A stretch of 64,000 bases of DNA from the NCBI RefSeq assembly GCF_038397775.1, contig NZ_CP151650.1:1240001-1304000 (forward strand), read 5' to 3'. The DNA is from Pseudomonas sp. RC10 (GTDB lineage: Bacteria > Pseudomonadota > Gammaproteobacteria > Pseudomonadales > Pseudomonadaceae). Each line of letters starts with the position of its first letter. The stretch's first letter is position 1. Both the position numbers and the translations under genes were made by a program. Shown one piece after another: positions 20,299 through 28,089 of the stretch. A model generated the notes under the pieces. That model ran no database searches. It saw nothing but the letters and a program-made list of their open reading frames with translations, and had not been told where the DNA came from.

Positions 20299-22443
20299 TC
20301 AGGCTTTTACATCATCTAAAACATTGACGAAGATGGACAGTTCACCATTGATACCTTGAGCGTAATGTATCCCTTGAACATGAGGAGCAAATTCAGGGTA
20401 TAAGTCGATGAGTTTCTGAATTACGATGAGGTAGTCAACCACTACTGCAGTCCAAGTTTCGCCAGGTGCGATGCACATGATCCCCGGAGGATAAGGAATC
20501 ACACCTTCGGCAGCCACGCATCCTAGGGCTTCAGAGAGCGGAACGACTCTTATCTGCCCACGGATTAATGCTTGATTGGCTTCGTATGGAGTTAAATTGG
20601 GAGCTACCGAGGTGTCTAAGCTAAAAAGATCGGATTGAAGCCTCTGGATGTTTGAATCATGGAATAAATTATTAATGTTGTTGCACAATTGCCGCAGTGA
20701 CAGGTCGGAGTAGCGGCCGTCGGAGATCGCAAGGGAAGGAAATATATCTATTATCTGAGTGTCATTGATAAGGTGTAGTTCCAGTGAGGACAGTGCATGT
20801 GCTAATTGATCGAGTACCGTTTCTTTTGAAGCAGGGGAGATTAACAGCGTGAAATTGTAGAAGTCACACTTCTCTGGCGTAAAATTCATTTCTCTAAGGT
20901 ACTGAATCACTACGCTTGCGGGAATCGACATAAAGCCTGCTTGTTCCAACTTCGTGCTAGCGTTTGTGGTGAGGATAATTTTACAAGGGTCGATGAAATG
21001 AAGATCAGCTTCGATAGGTGAAGAACGATTATTGAACGGGGTAAATTCAGTTGGGCGCGACTGAAGCTTGGAGTGGCTTTGCAAGGGATGCGAGCGCCGA
21101 GATTGGCCGCCAGAATAGGTCTTGATTAGCTTGCAACTGTGATCAATTTTTTGTCTGAATTTATTAGCTATACAGACCGCAGAACCCCATATCTCTCGAC
21201 CGTGGCCATTGGCATGAATAGCCGCGTTTACTTCTAATGACATAAACAAAGGATAAAATGGGCTTGTGGACGAGTGGAGCATAAAGGCGCTATCGAACAA
21301 ATGTCGAGAGCAGTAGCGAGACTGGTCCCGGATGTGATGATCTTTTTTATGTATTTGAGAGGTCTGGGAGAGCCCCGCCATTTGCTTATGTACTGACTGG
21401 GTAACAATCACACCTGGTGCATTAGCTGGGAGGTCTCCAATTAGAGGGGATAAATGGGCAAGTTGATCGACAAAGGGCTCGTAACCAAGCCAAGCAGAGT
21501 CAAACAGTACGTAATCACATAGGTGGCCGATCCGTTGTAGTAGAGCAGCTGCGTTCACTACAACACCGTCACACGTAGCGTGCTGCACAATTGCCAAGCG
21601 AAAAGGCCTTTCTTGTTTTGCTATTGTACTGTCGATTCTAGATACCCTGGCTCTGAGCATGTCTTCACTAAGAGCGCCCTTGCGGTAGCCGCCAAGCACA
21701 CCTAACTCGTCGCGATGACTGTCTAAGAACACCGCTCTGGCTCCGCATTGAATCAATGCACCTAGGTATACAGATTTGTGATTGTTTCGGTCCATCAGCA
21801 CGATGTCCCCAGCGCTGAGTAGTGCGCTTGCTACGATTTTGTTCGCCGTGGAAGTACCGTTTAAGACAAAATAGGTCTCGTCAGAGTTGAATACTTCTGC
21901 GGCAAGGTTTTCAGCTTTTCGTATTGGTCCTTGGTGGCTAAGCACATCCCCCAGTTCAGGGGCTGCATGTGGAACATCTACGTTGAAAACGTTTTCTCCC
22001 AACAATTCCTTGAAGCGCAATCCCGCAGGGTGGAGGTCTAGATAATGGCCGCCCTGGTGTCCTGGGCACGCGAAGGTGGGCCTTTGCATAGAAATGAATT
22101 TGGAAACTGCCGCGGTAAACGGAGGAAGCGCTTTTGATTCAAACTGACTGCCTGCATTTAGTATTTTCGCCAATATTGCATCTGACAACGGCGTATTCAA
22201 GATAAATAGTTCATACTTTGCTAGAGGCGTTTGATGGAGTTCTTGCACGCATATGTCTGTTAAAAAAAGGGGTGTTCCCCACTGGTCGATGCAGTTGATC
22301 ACATTGTCGTTGAGTGCATCCTTTTTGTTTAGAACCAATACTGAGGCGACCTCCAAGTGTAAAGATTTTTCAAACTTTATTACCTTCACTTGAGTGTGCG
22401 GATGAAAAATCATTTCTATGCTAGATACAATTTTTATTTGCAT
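20299..22443 (-). CDS. Orn/Lys/Arg decarboxylase family PLP enzyme (island)
   Basis: 714 residues, the size of bacterial inducible ornithine, lysine or arginine decarboxylases. An N-terminal wing domain is followed by the PLP domain: FACPGHQGGHYLD, DETYFVLNGTSTANKIV, LMDRNNHKSVY, DSAWLGYEPF, and the Schiff-base Lys in TQSVHKQMAGLSQTS. The C-terminal domain has IPYPPGIMCIAPGE. All key residues are present, so it is probably active and releases CO2 from a basic amino acid to give a diamine or agmatine. The substrate cannot be read from sequence. Between about residues 440 and 490 there is a Ser/Arg/His-rich stretch unlike the core. The start overlaps the MFS gene end by 23 bases, indicating co-translation. 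Confidence 0.88.
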   Translation of the reverse strand: MQIKIVSSIEMIFHPHTQVKVIKFEKSLHLEVASVLVLNKKDALNDNVINCIDQWGTPLFLTDICVQELHQTPLAKYELFILNTPLSDAILAKILNAGSQFESKALPPFTAAVSKFISMQRPTFACPGHQGGHYLDLHPAGLRFKELLGENVFNVDVPHAAPELGDVLSHQGPIRKAENLAAEVFNSDETYFVLNGTSTANKIVASALLSAGDIVLMDRNNHKSVYLGALIQCGARAVFLDSHRDELGVLGGYRKGALSEDMLRARVSRIDSTIAKQERPFRLAIVQHATCDGVVVNAAALLQRIGHLCDYVLFDSAWLGYEPFVDQLAHLSPLIGDLPANAPGVIVTQSVHKQMAGLSQTSQIHKKDHHIRDQSRYCSRHLFDSAFMLHSSTSPFYPLFMSLEVNAAIHANGHGREIWGSAVCIANKFRQKIDHSCKLIKTYSGGQSRRSHPLQSHSKLQSRPTEFTPFNNRSSPIEADLHFIDPCKIILTTNASTKLEQAGFMSIPASVVIQYLREMNFTPEKCDFYNFTLLISPASKETVLDQLAHALSSLELHLINDTQIIDIFPSLAISDGRYSDLSLRQLCNNINNLFHDSNIQRLQSDLFSLDTSVAPNLTPYEANQALIRGQIRVVPLSEALGCVAAEGVIPYPPGIMCIAPGETWTAVVVDYLIVIQKLIDLYPEFAPHVQGIHYAQGINGELSIFVNVLDDVKA

Positions 22444-23629
22444 TTTTTTTCTTCCAGGCTAAAGGCGAAATGCATAGCAGTGAAGCCATACCGATGAATG
22501 TCGCAGGTCCTGCTATCAGGAACATTAGACTTGCTATGATCCCGGACAGTCCGTCGCCGATGACGGCGGTGAAATAGTAGAGAGAGTAGTTTCTGCCCAC
22601 ATTTTTCGGGTGCGACAGGCGCTGGATGTTTGTGACGATTGCAATGTCAACAAATGCACCAACGAACCCTACGAACGCTAACAGTGCTAAAAAAATATAG
22701 TTGCTAAACGTAAGCGAAATTGCTGTGGCTAAAAATAGCGAGCCATAGATAGACCAGTACCTGACTACCGCATCTGCGGTAGTGGTAGGGTTGAATCGAA
22801 CATATGATAAACTTCCTAACACAGTTCCGGCTGCTAATATCGAAGCAGTGTATCCAACTGCGGCTTCTGATTCAAATGCATCCATGACGGCGGCCGGTAA
22901 AATAAATCGTATCAAGGATGTGGCAAATAAGGCGCACAATGTTGTGCAAAAAATGACTTTAAATAAAGGTTTGTTCATGTGTTTAATGCTTTGGAGTCCA
23001 TTAATCGCATCTTTTAAGATGTATTTAAAGCTAAAGCTACCCATTTCCTTTCTGGTAGAAGATTCCAGTGTAAGTATGTATAGCGTAGACATAAGCGAGC
23101 TAATTGAAAAAAATGCAAAGGCGTGAAGGGGGGTGAACATGATTGTGATTATTGAAAATATCAGTGGTCCGGCGATTGACGCGCCATCTTCGATAACTTG
23201 TAACCGGCTATTGACTAAAGTTAAGCTCTCAGAATCTATAGTTTCTGGAAAAAATGCTCGAAAAGAAGGTGTGTGAAGACAGTCCAGAGCGGTCAAGCAC
23301 ATAGCAGCAATTGCAATCGCTTGAATACTTAGGCTGGAGTATATTCCAACTGAACACAATGATATGGCTACTGTGAGTTTTAGTAGGTCTACGGTGATTA
23401 ATGTGTATTTCTTGTCAGCGTAGTCTGCTAACCATCCTCCCACGGGTGAGAAGAGTGCGCTGGGCATGAAGCGAAGAAAATAAATCAGGCCTACGTCGAG
23501 TAAATTTCCCGTAACGAGTGACACCACCGTCACAGCAAAAGCTATCTCAAATGTAAACTCTCCGACTTTCGTAAAAAAAAAAGAATATGAAAGTTTTTGA
23601 ATTTGATGGTGTGATCGCGCGGTTTTCAT
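22421..23629 (-). CDS. MFS transporter, drug-efflux-like (island)
   Basis: 402 residues with about 12 hydrophobic spans. Motif A-like GGWLADYADKK in the loop after the second span is typical of major facilitator proteins of the macrolide/multidrug efflux type. An inner-membrane antiporter is expected. It lies between the radical SAM gene (18-base gap) and the decarboxylase gene (overlap), so it is the obvious candidate exporter of the island product or a self-resistance pump. The start at 23629 has a weak ribosome site. Confidence 0.88.
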   Translation of the reverse strand: MKTARSHHQIQKLSYSFFFTKVGEFTFEIAFAVTVVSLVTGNLLDVGLIYFLRFMPSALFSPVGGWLADYADKKYTLITVDLLKLTVAISLCSVGIYSSLSIQAIAIAAMCLTALDCLHTPSFRAFFPETIDSESLTLVNSRLQVIEDGASIAGPLIFSIITIMFTPLHAFAFFSISSLMSTLYILTLESSTRKEMGSFSFKYILKDAINGLQSIKHMNKPLFKVIFCTTLCALFATSLIRFILPAAVMDAFESEAAVGYTASILAAGTVLGSLSYVRFNPTTTADAVVRYWSIYGSLFLATAISLTFSNYIFLALLAFVGFVGAFVDIAIVTNIQRLSHPKNVGRNYSLYYFTAVIGDGLSGIIASLMFLIAGPATFIGMASLLCISPLAWKKKNANKNCI

Positions 23630-23647
23630 ATTTTAGTTAATCCAGAG

Positions 23648-25054
23648 CTATACAGTCGAATAGATAATTTCATCTTTTGTAATATCTCTTCCTTTGGCGC
23701 TGAGCTTCTCAAATACTAATTTTTTTAGAATGTTTTGCTCGCTTTGAGGGCATAAGTAGAACATGATATTGCTATACCATAGCCAGCCCAGCTTGGTTAA
23801 CTCATATGTCTTTTCCGTTTCGCATATTAGACCTGCTCTGATCATCTCTTCCAGCTTAGTAAACAAGCCGCTGGGAATATCACTAAACGCGATTTTGTCT
23901 TTTTCTATTTCTCCATGGTAAGGAAGCCTTAGTACAATAGGTTTTACTAGATCAAGAACAGATGCATGTTGGCTAACATTGCATTCGTATATGCCAGAAG
24001 TCATTTTAATAGTGTATTGCTCTCTGAGAGATGTATTAGTGATGACATTCTCAGCAAGGGACGAAATTCCGCCGACACCAAAACCTAATACATCATGATC
24101 AGCGTAGCCGTAAACGTGCTCGTGATAGATAAATGAGTAGTTACTAGCGAACAGTTTTTCCCTTGACAGTCTCTGGCGGATATAACCGTGGCCATTATAA
24201 GGCAAATAGCCTTTCTGACGCATGTGTTCATCGATCATAAGCCTCATGTTCAACTTTCGCATTGCTGGGAAAATTTCACTTGTATGCTGTTTGATTTGTC
24301 TGTGAAGTTTAAGCGATGTTACGACATTGTTGATGGGGTAGATATCGATGTTCGTGACGCCTAGGTCAACGGCTTTGTCAATGTCAGTTAAGGTTTGCGA
24401 TTCATTGCTTCCATTCATTCCATAGAGAATATCGCAGAGGACATGCTGGAAAGAGGATACCAGTGTTTCTGCTGCACGTTCTATTTGAGTAATATCTTGA
24501 GAGAGATTGAATAGTTTTCTCCAGGTAGGGTCTATCGTTTGCAGTCCAAATCGGGCATGGGTAACTCCGATGTCGGCTAGAGCTCTAGTGCGCTCCTCCG
24601 AGACACTCGTGATGTGAAATTCGAACGAAAATTCTTCAACATTAGACATGTCGAAATAACGGTGTAGTGCCTCTCCAATATCATTGATGTTTCGGGGGGA
24701 AAGCAAGGAGGGCGTTCCACCACCAAAAAAGATTGCACGAACTGGAACCTTTTTTAGGTCCATAACTCGCGATTTGTATTCGATCTCTTTGATCAACGCT
24801 TGCGTATATCTATCTATTTCCTCACTATTTTTGTAGAATCCTCGAGTAAACGGGCAGAATGAGCATATCGCTTCGCAAAATGGGATGTGAAAATACAAAG
24901 CTCGAGACGTTGCACTGTTATTTGCAGTTTCGAAGACTTGCGATAGTTGTGTACGGTTGGGACGAAATACTTCGTGACTTTGAGAGGGGAAAAAGAAATT
25001 ATAGAGTGGAAATTGATAATCGAATTTTACTAGTCCGTTATTAAGTATTTTCAC
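23648..25054 (-). CDS. HemN-like radical SAM enzyme (island)
   Basis: 468 residues. The radical SAM cluster motif is CEAICSFC (CX3CX2C) within YFHIPFCEAICSFCPF, as in HemN/HemW. FFGGGTPSLLS (SAM-binding GGGTP) and RFGLQTIDPTWRKLFN follow, and the C-terminal part has HemN-domain features (GFGVGGISSL and a winged-helix-like KLEEMIRAGLI). HemN relatives include coproporphyrinogen dehydrogenase, the haem chaperone HemW and class C radical SAM methylases. The context here (no haem genes, adjacent SAM decarboxylase) argues against a haem role. The start is GTG at 25054, overlapping the speD-like gene end by 14 bases. Substrate unknown. Confidence 0.88.
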   Translation of the reverse strand: MKILNNGLVKFDYQFPLYNFFFPSQSHEVFRPNRTQLSQVFETANNSATSRALYFHIPFCEAICSFCPFTRGFYKNSEEIDRYTQALIKEIEYKSRVMDLKKVPVRAIFFGGGTPSLLSPRNINDIGEALHRYFDMSNVEEFSFEFHITSVSEERTRALADIGVTHARFGLQTIDPTWRKLFNLSQDITQIERAAETLVSSFQHVLCDILYGMNGSNESQTLTDIDKAVDLGVTNIDIYPINNVVTSLKLHRQIKQHTSEIFPAMRKLNMRLMIDEHMRQKGYLPYNGHGYIRQRLSREKLFASNYSFIYHEHVYGYADHDVLGFGVGGISSLAENVITNTSLREQYTIKMTSGIYECNVSQHASVLDLVKPIVLRLPYHGEIEKDKIAFSDIPSGLFTKLEEMIRAGLICETEKTYELTKLGWLWYSNIMFYLCPQSEQNILKKLVFEKLSAKGRDITKDEIIYSTV

Positions 25055-25424
25055 GATCTAAGCTCGCTAGTGATATTTCGCTTCCGCGTACAAGTGTGCG
25101 CATTGCTATGCGTATTTCGTTACCGAAGAATATTTTTAGCTCTTCCTTCAGTCTCAATTTCTTTGTGCCGCAGGTGTATACGTCTACGCTGATATAGCAA
25201 TTTTCTGGGTAGGTGTGGTAAGACAGGTGCGACTCAGATAGTAAATAAAGACCTGTAACTCCCTCGCCATTCGAGATGAATTTGTGCGTCAAGTGATTGA
25301 TGACGTTGAAGCTAGAGCGCTCCAGGGTGTTTAAAAAGAAATCGTGTAGTGCGTGTGCGTTCTTTAGCAAAGCTGCGTCTGCGCCGACTATGTCTAAAAT
25401 TGTATGATTTCCCAAGTCATCCAT
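25041..25424 (-). CDS. S-adenosylmethionine decarboxylase proenzyme (SpeD-like, island)
   Basis: 127 residues from ATG 25424 (MDDLGNHTILDIVG), which has GGAGGAAGGAG upstream; this length and N-terminus match class 1b bacterial AdoMet decarboxylases. The self-cleavage motif LLSESHLSYHTYPE holds the Glu-Ser bond that yields the pyruvoyl group. The His and the VYTCG Cys of the family are present. It should make decarboxylated SAM, normally the aminopropyl donor for spermidine synthase, but no speE lies nearby. The open frame extends upstream to 25520, through a hairpin and into the 3' end of the preceding small ORF; that extension is unlike the family. Confidence 0.9.
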   Translation of the reverse strand: MDDLGNHTILDIVGADAALLKNAHALHDFFLNTLERSSFNVINHLTHKFISNGEGVTGLYLLSESHLSYHTYPENCYISVDVYTCGTKKLRLKEELKIFFGNEIRIAMRTLVRGSEISLASLDRENT

Positions 25425-25464
25425 GGTGATTGCTGCTCCTTCCTCCAGTGAAGCTATACTTTTT

Positions 25465-25494
25465 AGAAGGGGAAGGCGTCGACCTTCCCCTTCT
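25465..25494 (-). promoter_or_regulatory. perfect 12-bp hairpin between the small ORF and the speD-like gene
   Basis: Arms AGAAGGGGAAGG (25465-25476) and CCTTCCCCTTCT (25483-25494) are fully complementary around a 6-base loop. On the minus strand it starts 9 bases after the small-ORF stop and is followed by AAAAAG, not a T-run, so it is not a classical terminator. It could stabilise the upstream mRNA segment or attenuate expression of the enzymes relative to the peptide. Confidence 0.75.
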
Positions 25495-25503
25495 GCTTTC
25501 AAA

Positions 25504-25575
25504 TCACCACAGGCATACACCTTTGGTTGTTACCCCGATTACATCAGTTTCGAACAAATCAATAGCAGATTTCAT
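25504..25575 (-). CDS. 23-residue peptide ORF, possible peptide precursor or leader peptide
   Basis: ATG at 25575 is preceded by AAAAGGAAATACAT, a good ribosome site. The 23 codons start MKSAIDLFET and end TTKGVCLW before a TGA stop. There is one Cys and a C-terminal Trp, and no hydrophobic signal. It is the first gene of the island operon, followed by the perfect hairpin and then the speD-like, radical SAM and exporter genes. The layout resembles peptide-precursor genes at the head of modification operons (pqqA is a familiar example). It could instead be a regulatory leader peptide of the SAM decarboxylase gene. I know of no family with this sequence. Codons and spacing look real, but translation is unproven. 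Confidence 0.6.
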   Translation of the reverse strand: MKSAIDLFETDVIGVTTKGVCLW

Positions 25576-25604
25576 ATGTATTTCCTTTTCTCGTTTTAGA
25601 TATC

Positions 25605-25618
25605 CCTGCCTTAGCAGG
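25605..25618 (-). promoter_or_regulatory. short hairpin and quasi-palindrome upstream of the small ORF
   Basis: CCTGC / GCAGG arms (25605-25618) lie in the likely 5' leader of the island operon. Just upstream, 25633-25647 (GCATTTCGAAATTGC) is nearly self-complementary and could be an operator. No convincing -35/-10 pair was identified, so the promoter position is open. Confidence 0.35.
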
Positions 25619-25844
25619 TGAGATAAGTATTAGCATTTCGAAATTGCTTTTGAACATCAGCAAATGTAAACCGATTTTTCCGCGCTGCGAATCATTGCTT
25701 ATTATGCGTACAGTTTTTTAGTAAAACTCATTTGAAAGCAGATGATTGCAGTCCTTAGCGCGTAAGCGATCTTAAACTCACTTTCTGAATCCATTACCGC
25801 GTGCCTAACGTTCGCTTTGTGTTCTTTGAGTAAGCTATCTTTGC

Positions 25845-25963
25845 CCAACCGCGTGATCTTCATGGACAAAGGCGAAATCGTCGAACAAGCCGCCCCGAAC
25901 GACTTCTTCGACAACCCGCAAAGCGACCGCACCAAGCTGTTCCTCAGTCAGATCCTGCACTGA
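25845..25963 (+). pseudogene. aapP 3' fragment (final 39 codons plus stop)
   Basis: Exact copy of the aapP end, starting inside the codons for [10 protein letters not shown] and keeping the stop. It has no start or ribosome site and cannot encode a transporter part. It marks the right boundary of the island. Confidence 0.93.
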
Positions 25964-25984
25964 GTTGATAGCTGCGTTAACCAG

Positions 25985-26012
25985 AAACCCGGGCCCTGTG
26001 CCCGGGTTTTTG
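25985..26012 (+). terminator. duplicated aap terminator
   Basis: CCCGGGC / GCCCGGG stem followed by six T. With the aapP fragment before it, it has no obvious transcript to stop. Confidence 0.8.
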
Positions 26013-26148
26013 TTTGCGGATTCGTGAATGGTCCAAACGGTTAAAACTGTACCCAATCCTCGTAAAACTTGTGTTCTCTGCTGATCTCCAACAGGATTAC
26101 GTCTTTGCGCAATGCGCTGTTACACATCCTGCCCCCCACGAGAATCCC

Positions 26149-27456
26149 ATGACGACCAAGGCGCCTACGGCGAGCGACACGCTATCCCCTTCCCGAAAAC
26201 ATCATGAAATCGACGAGCTGCTGATTGACGCGGAGGCTGATGACGATGAAGTCCAGCAGCACCGGCCTGTCCTGAAGCGCCCGTGGTTTCTGCTGTTGGG
26301 GCTGGTGCTGGTGGCGTTGAACCTGCGTCCGGCGCTGTCGAGCATGGCGCCGGTGCTCAGTGAGGTGTCGAAGGGTCTGGGTCTGTCAGCGGCCAAGGCG
26401 GGTTTGCTGACGACGCTGCCGGTGCTGTGTCTCGGTTTGTTCGCGCCATTGGCGCCGATCCTGGCGCGGCGTTTCGGCAGCGAGCGCGTGGTGCTGGGGA
26501 TTCTGATGACCCTGACGTGCGGCATCCTGTTGCGCAGTTCGTACGGTGAAGTCGGCTTGTTCGCGGGAAGCATCATGGCGGGCGCGAGCATTGGCATCAT
26601 CGGCGTGCTGCTTCCGGGTATCGTCAAACGCGATTTCGCCAAACAGGCTGGCACCATGACCGGCGTATACACCATGGCTCTGTGTCTAGGGGCTGCGGTG
26701 GCGGCGGGTTCGACGGTGCCGTTGAGCCAGGTGTTTGGAAACGAAAGCGGCAGCGACTGGACACTCGGCCTTGGGTTCTGGATCGTCCCGGCGGTGATTG
26801 CCGCGATCTTCTGGTGGCCACAAACCCGTCAACGCCAGGGTCAGCATCAGGTGGCCTATCGGGTGCGTGGGCTGTTCCGCGATCGTCTGGCGCGGCAAGT
26901 TACCTTATATATGGGGCTGCAATCGTCGCTGGCCTACATCGTTTTCGGCTGGTTGCCGTCGATCCTCATTGGCCGTGGCCTGACACCTACAGAAGCGGGT
27001 CTGCTGCTGTCGGGGTCGATCATGGTGCAACTGGTCAGCTCGCTCACTGCACCCTGGCTGGCTACACGGGGTAAGGATCAACGACTGGCGATCCTGTTGG
27101 TCATGCTGCTGACACTGGGCGGTTTGTACGGTTGTCTGTACGCGCCCCTTAATCAACTGTGGCTCTGGGCCGTGGTGCTCGGGTTGGGGCAGGGCGGTAC
27201 GTTCAGCCTGGCGCTGACCCTGATCGTGCTGCGCTCCCGGGATTCTCATGTCGCCGCCAACCTGTCGAGCATGGCTCAGGGCGTGGGCTACACGTTGGCC
27301 TCGCTGGGTCCGTTCGCGGTTGGCGTTGTGCATGACTGGACGGGCAACTGGAGCGCGGTCGGCTGGATCTTCGGCATCATTGGCGTGGGTGCGATTCTGG
27401 CAGGGATGGGCGCCGGGCGTGCGCTGTACGTCGACGTGACCAGCGAGAAAGTTTGA
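26149..27456 (+). CDS. MFS transporter, CynX/NimT family
   Basis: 435 residues from the ATG at 26149, about 12 transmembrane segments after an acidic cytoplasmic N-terminus (DELLIDAEADDDEV). The first span is followed by LNLRPALSSMAPVL, typical of the cyanate/2-nitroimidazole (CynX/NimT/YycB) group. It should be an inner-membrane transporter with unknown substrate. The frame is open back to 26014, but no ribosome site or family similarity supports that. GC-rich and host-like, so outside the island; it was presumably next to aapP before insertion. Confidence 0.88.
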   Translation: MTTKAPTASDTLSPSRKHHEIDELLIDAEADDDEVQQHRPVLKRPWFLLLGLVLVALNLRPALSSMAPVLSEVSKGLGLSAAKAGLLTTLPVLCLGLFAPLAPILARRFGSERVVLGILMTLTCGILLRSSYGEVGLFAGSIMAGASIGIIGVLLPGIVKRDFAKQAGTMTGVYTMALCLGAAVAAGSTVPLSQVFGNESGSDWTLGLGFWIVPAVIAAIFWWPQTRQRQGQHQVAYRVRGLFRDRLARQVTLYMGLQSSLAYIVFGWLPSILIGRGLTPTEAGLLLSGSIMVQLVSSLTAPWLATRGKDQRLAILLVMLLTLGGLYGCLYAPLNQLWLWAVVLGLGQGGTFSLALTLIVLRSRDSHVAANLSSMAQGVGYTLASLGPFAVGVVHDWTGNWSAVGWIFGIIGVGAILAGMGAGRALYVDVTSEKV

Positions 27457-27545
27457 GTCGAGGTATTTGCCCGGCGAATGTCCGTGGCAAAACGCTCCGC
27501 CGCCGCTTATCGTGCAAGCATCTTTTTCCATGGACGACACTGCGT

Positions 27546-28043
27546 ATGAGCGATCTGCACACCACCGAACAGCCTGGCGAACACAACAGCGCCTTGATCC
27601 GTCGTTTCTACGAGGCCTTCAATCGGCTCGACGCCGAGGCCATGGCGGCCTGTTACACCGACGACGTGCTGTTCAGCGACCCGGTGTTCGGTGAGTTACG
27701 GGGAAGCGAGGCCGGTGACATGTGGCGCATGTTGACGTCGCGGGCCAAGGAATTCTCCATCCGCTTCGATAATGTGCGCGCCGACGAACGCTCCGGCGGC
27801 GCACATTGGCTGGCGACCTACCTGTTCAGCCAGACCGGCCGCACCGTGGTCAACGATATTCAGGCGCGCTTCGTGTTTCGCGACGGCAAGATTTGCGAAC
27901 ACCACGACAACTTCGACCTGTGGCGTTGGTCGCGGCAGGCGTTGGGTGCGAAAGGCGCGTTACTGGGCTGGACGCCGTTCGTTCAAAACGCCATTCGTGC
28001 CCAGGCGCAAAAGGGTTTGAAAGCCTTCCGGGCAGGCCGCTAA
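27546..28043 (+). CDS. NTF2-like / SnoaL-type protein
   Basis: 165 residues. The sequence [37 protein letters not shown] is the standard start of the SnoaL/NTF2-like cone fold. This fold includes isomerases and small-ligand-binding proteins; no catalytic role can be assigned. Cytoplasmic, no signal peptide. Start ATG 27546, 89 bases after the MFS gene. A later start is unlikely because the first helix begins immediately. Confidence 0.82.
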   Translation: MSDLHTTEQPGEHNSALIRRFYEAFNRLDAEAMAACYTDDVLFSDPVFGELRGSEAGDMWRMLTSRAKEFSIRFDNVRADERSGGAHWLATYLFSQTGRTVVNDIQARFVFRDGKICEHHDNFDLWRWSRQALGAKGALLGWTPFVQNAIRAQAQKGLKAFRAGR

Positions 28044-28089
28044 GGCTCTGCTAGAATCGCGTCTTTCGCGTTTCAGCTCTCAACCTGCC

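Larger units (their letters stand above)
19143..25844. mobile_element. genomic island inserted at the 3' end of aapP
   Basis: A 6.7-kb segment, visibly AT-richer than both flanks, with all genes on the minus strand and bounded by a 168-bp direct duplication of the aapP 3' end and its terminator. Content in transcription order: small peptide ORF, SpeD-like decarboxylase, HemN-like radical SAM enzyme, MFS transporter, Orn/Lys/Arg decarboxylase-like enzyme, Y-family DNA polymerase. No integrase or transposase gene is inside, so the way it entered is unknown. Integrase-mediated insertion at the end of a gene, followed by loss of the integrase, or recombination across homologous flanks would both leave this pattern. 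Confidence 0.8.
25845..26012 (+). repeat. right copy of the 168-bp direct repeat flanking the island
   Basis: Matches 18975-19142 with three mismatches, all in non-coding positions. It includes a second copy of the aap terminator (25985-26012), with one G-to-T change that lengthens the T-run. Confidence 0.95.

Noticed and set aside
23648..25054. Haem biosynthesis enzyme (HemN/HemW) role for the radical SAM gene
   Set aside because: The fold is HemN-like, but the overlap with the SAM decarboxylase gene and an exporter next to it, with no haem genes, makes a biosynthetic modification role more likely.
25041..25520. Longer SpeD-like protein beginning at 25520
   Set aside because: The extra 32 residues run through the hairpin and the end of the small ORF and do not resemble any SpeD N-terminus; 25424 has a good ribosome site and the family start.
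19143..25844. Integrase or transposase genes to explain the island
   Set aside because: All open frames of adequate length in the interval are accounted for by the six genes; none has recombinase motifs. The way of insertion is left open.
25702..25935. Minus-strand open frame across the right island border
   Set aside because: Half of it is the antisense of the duplicated aapP fragment, and an identical piece appears opposite the intact aapP. No ribosome site or family.
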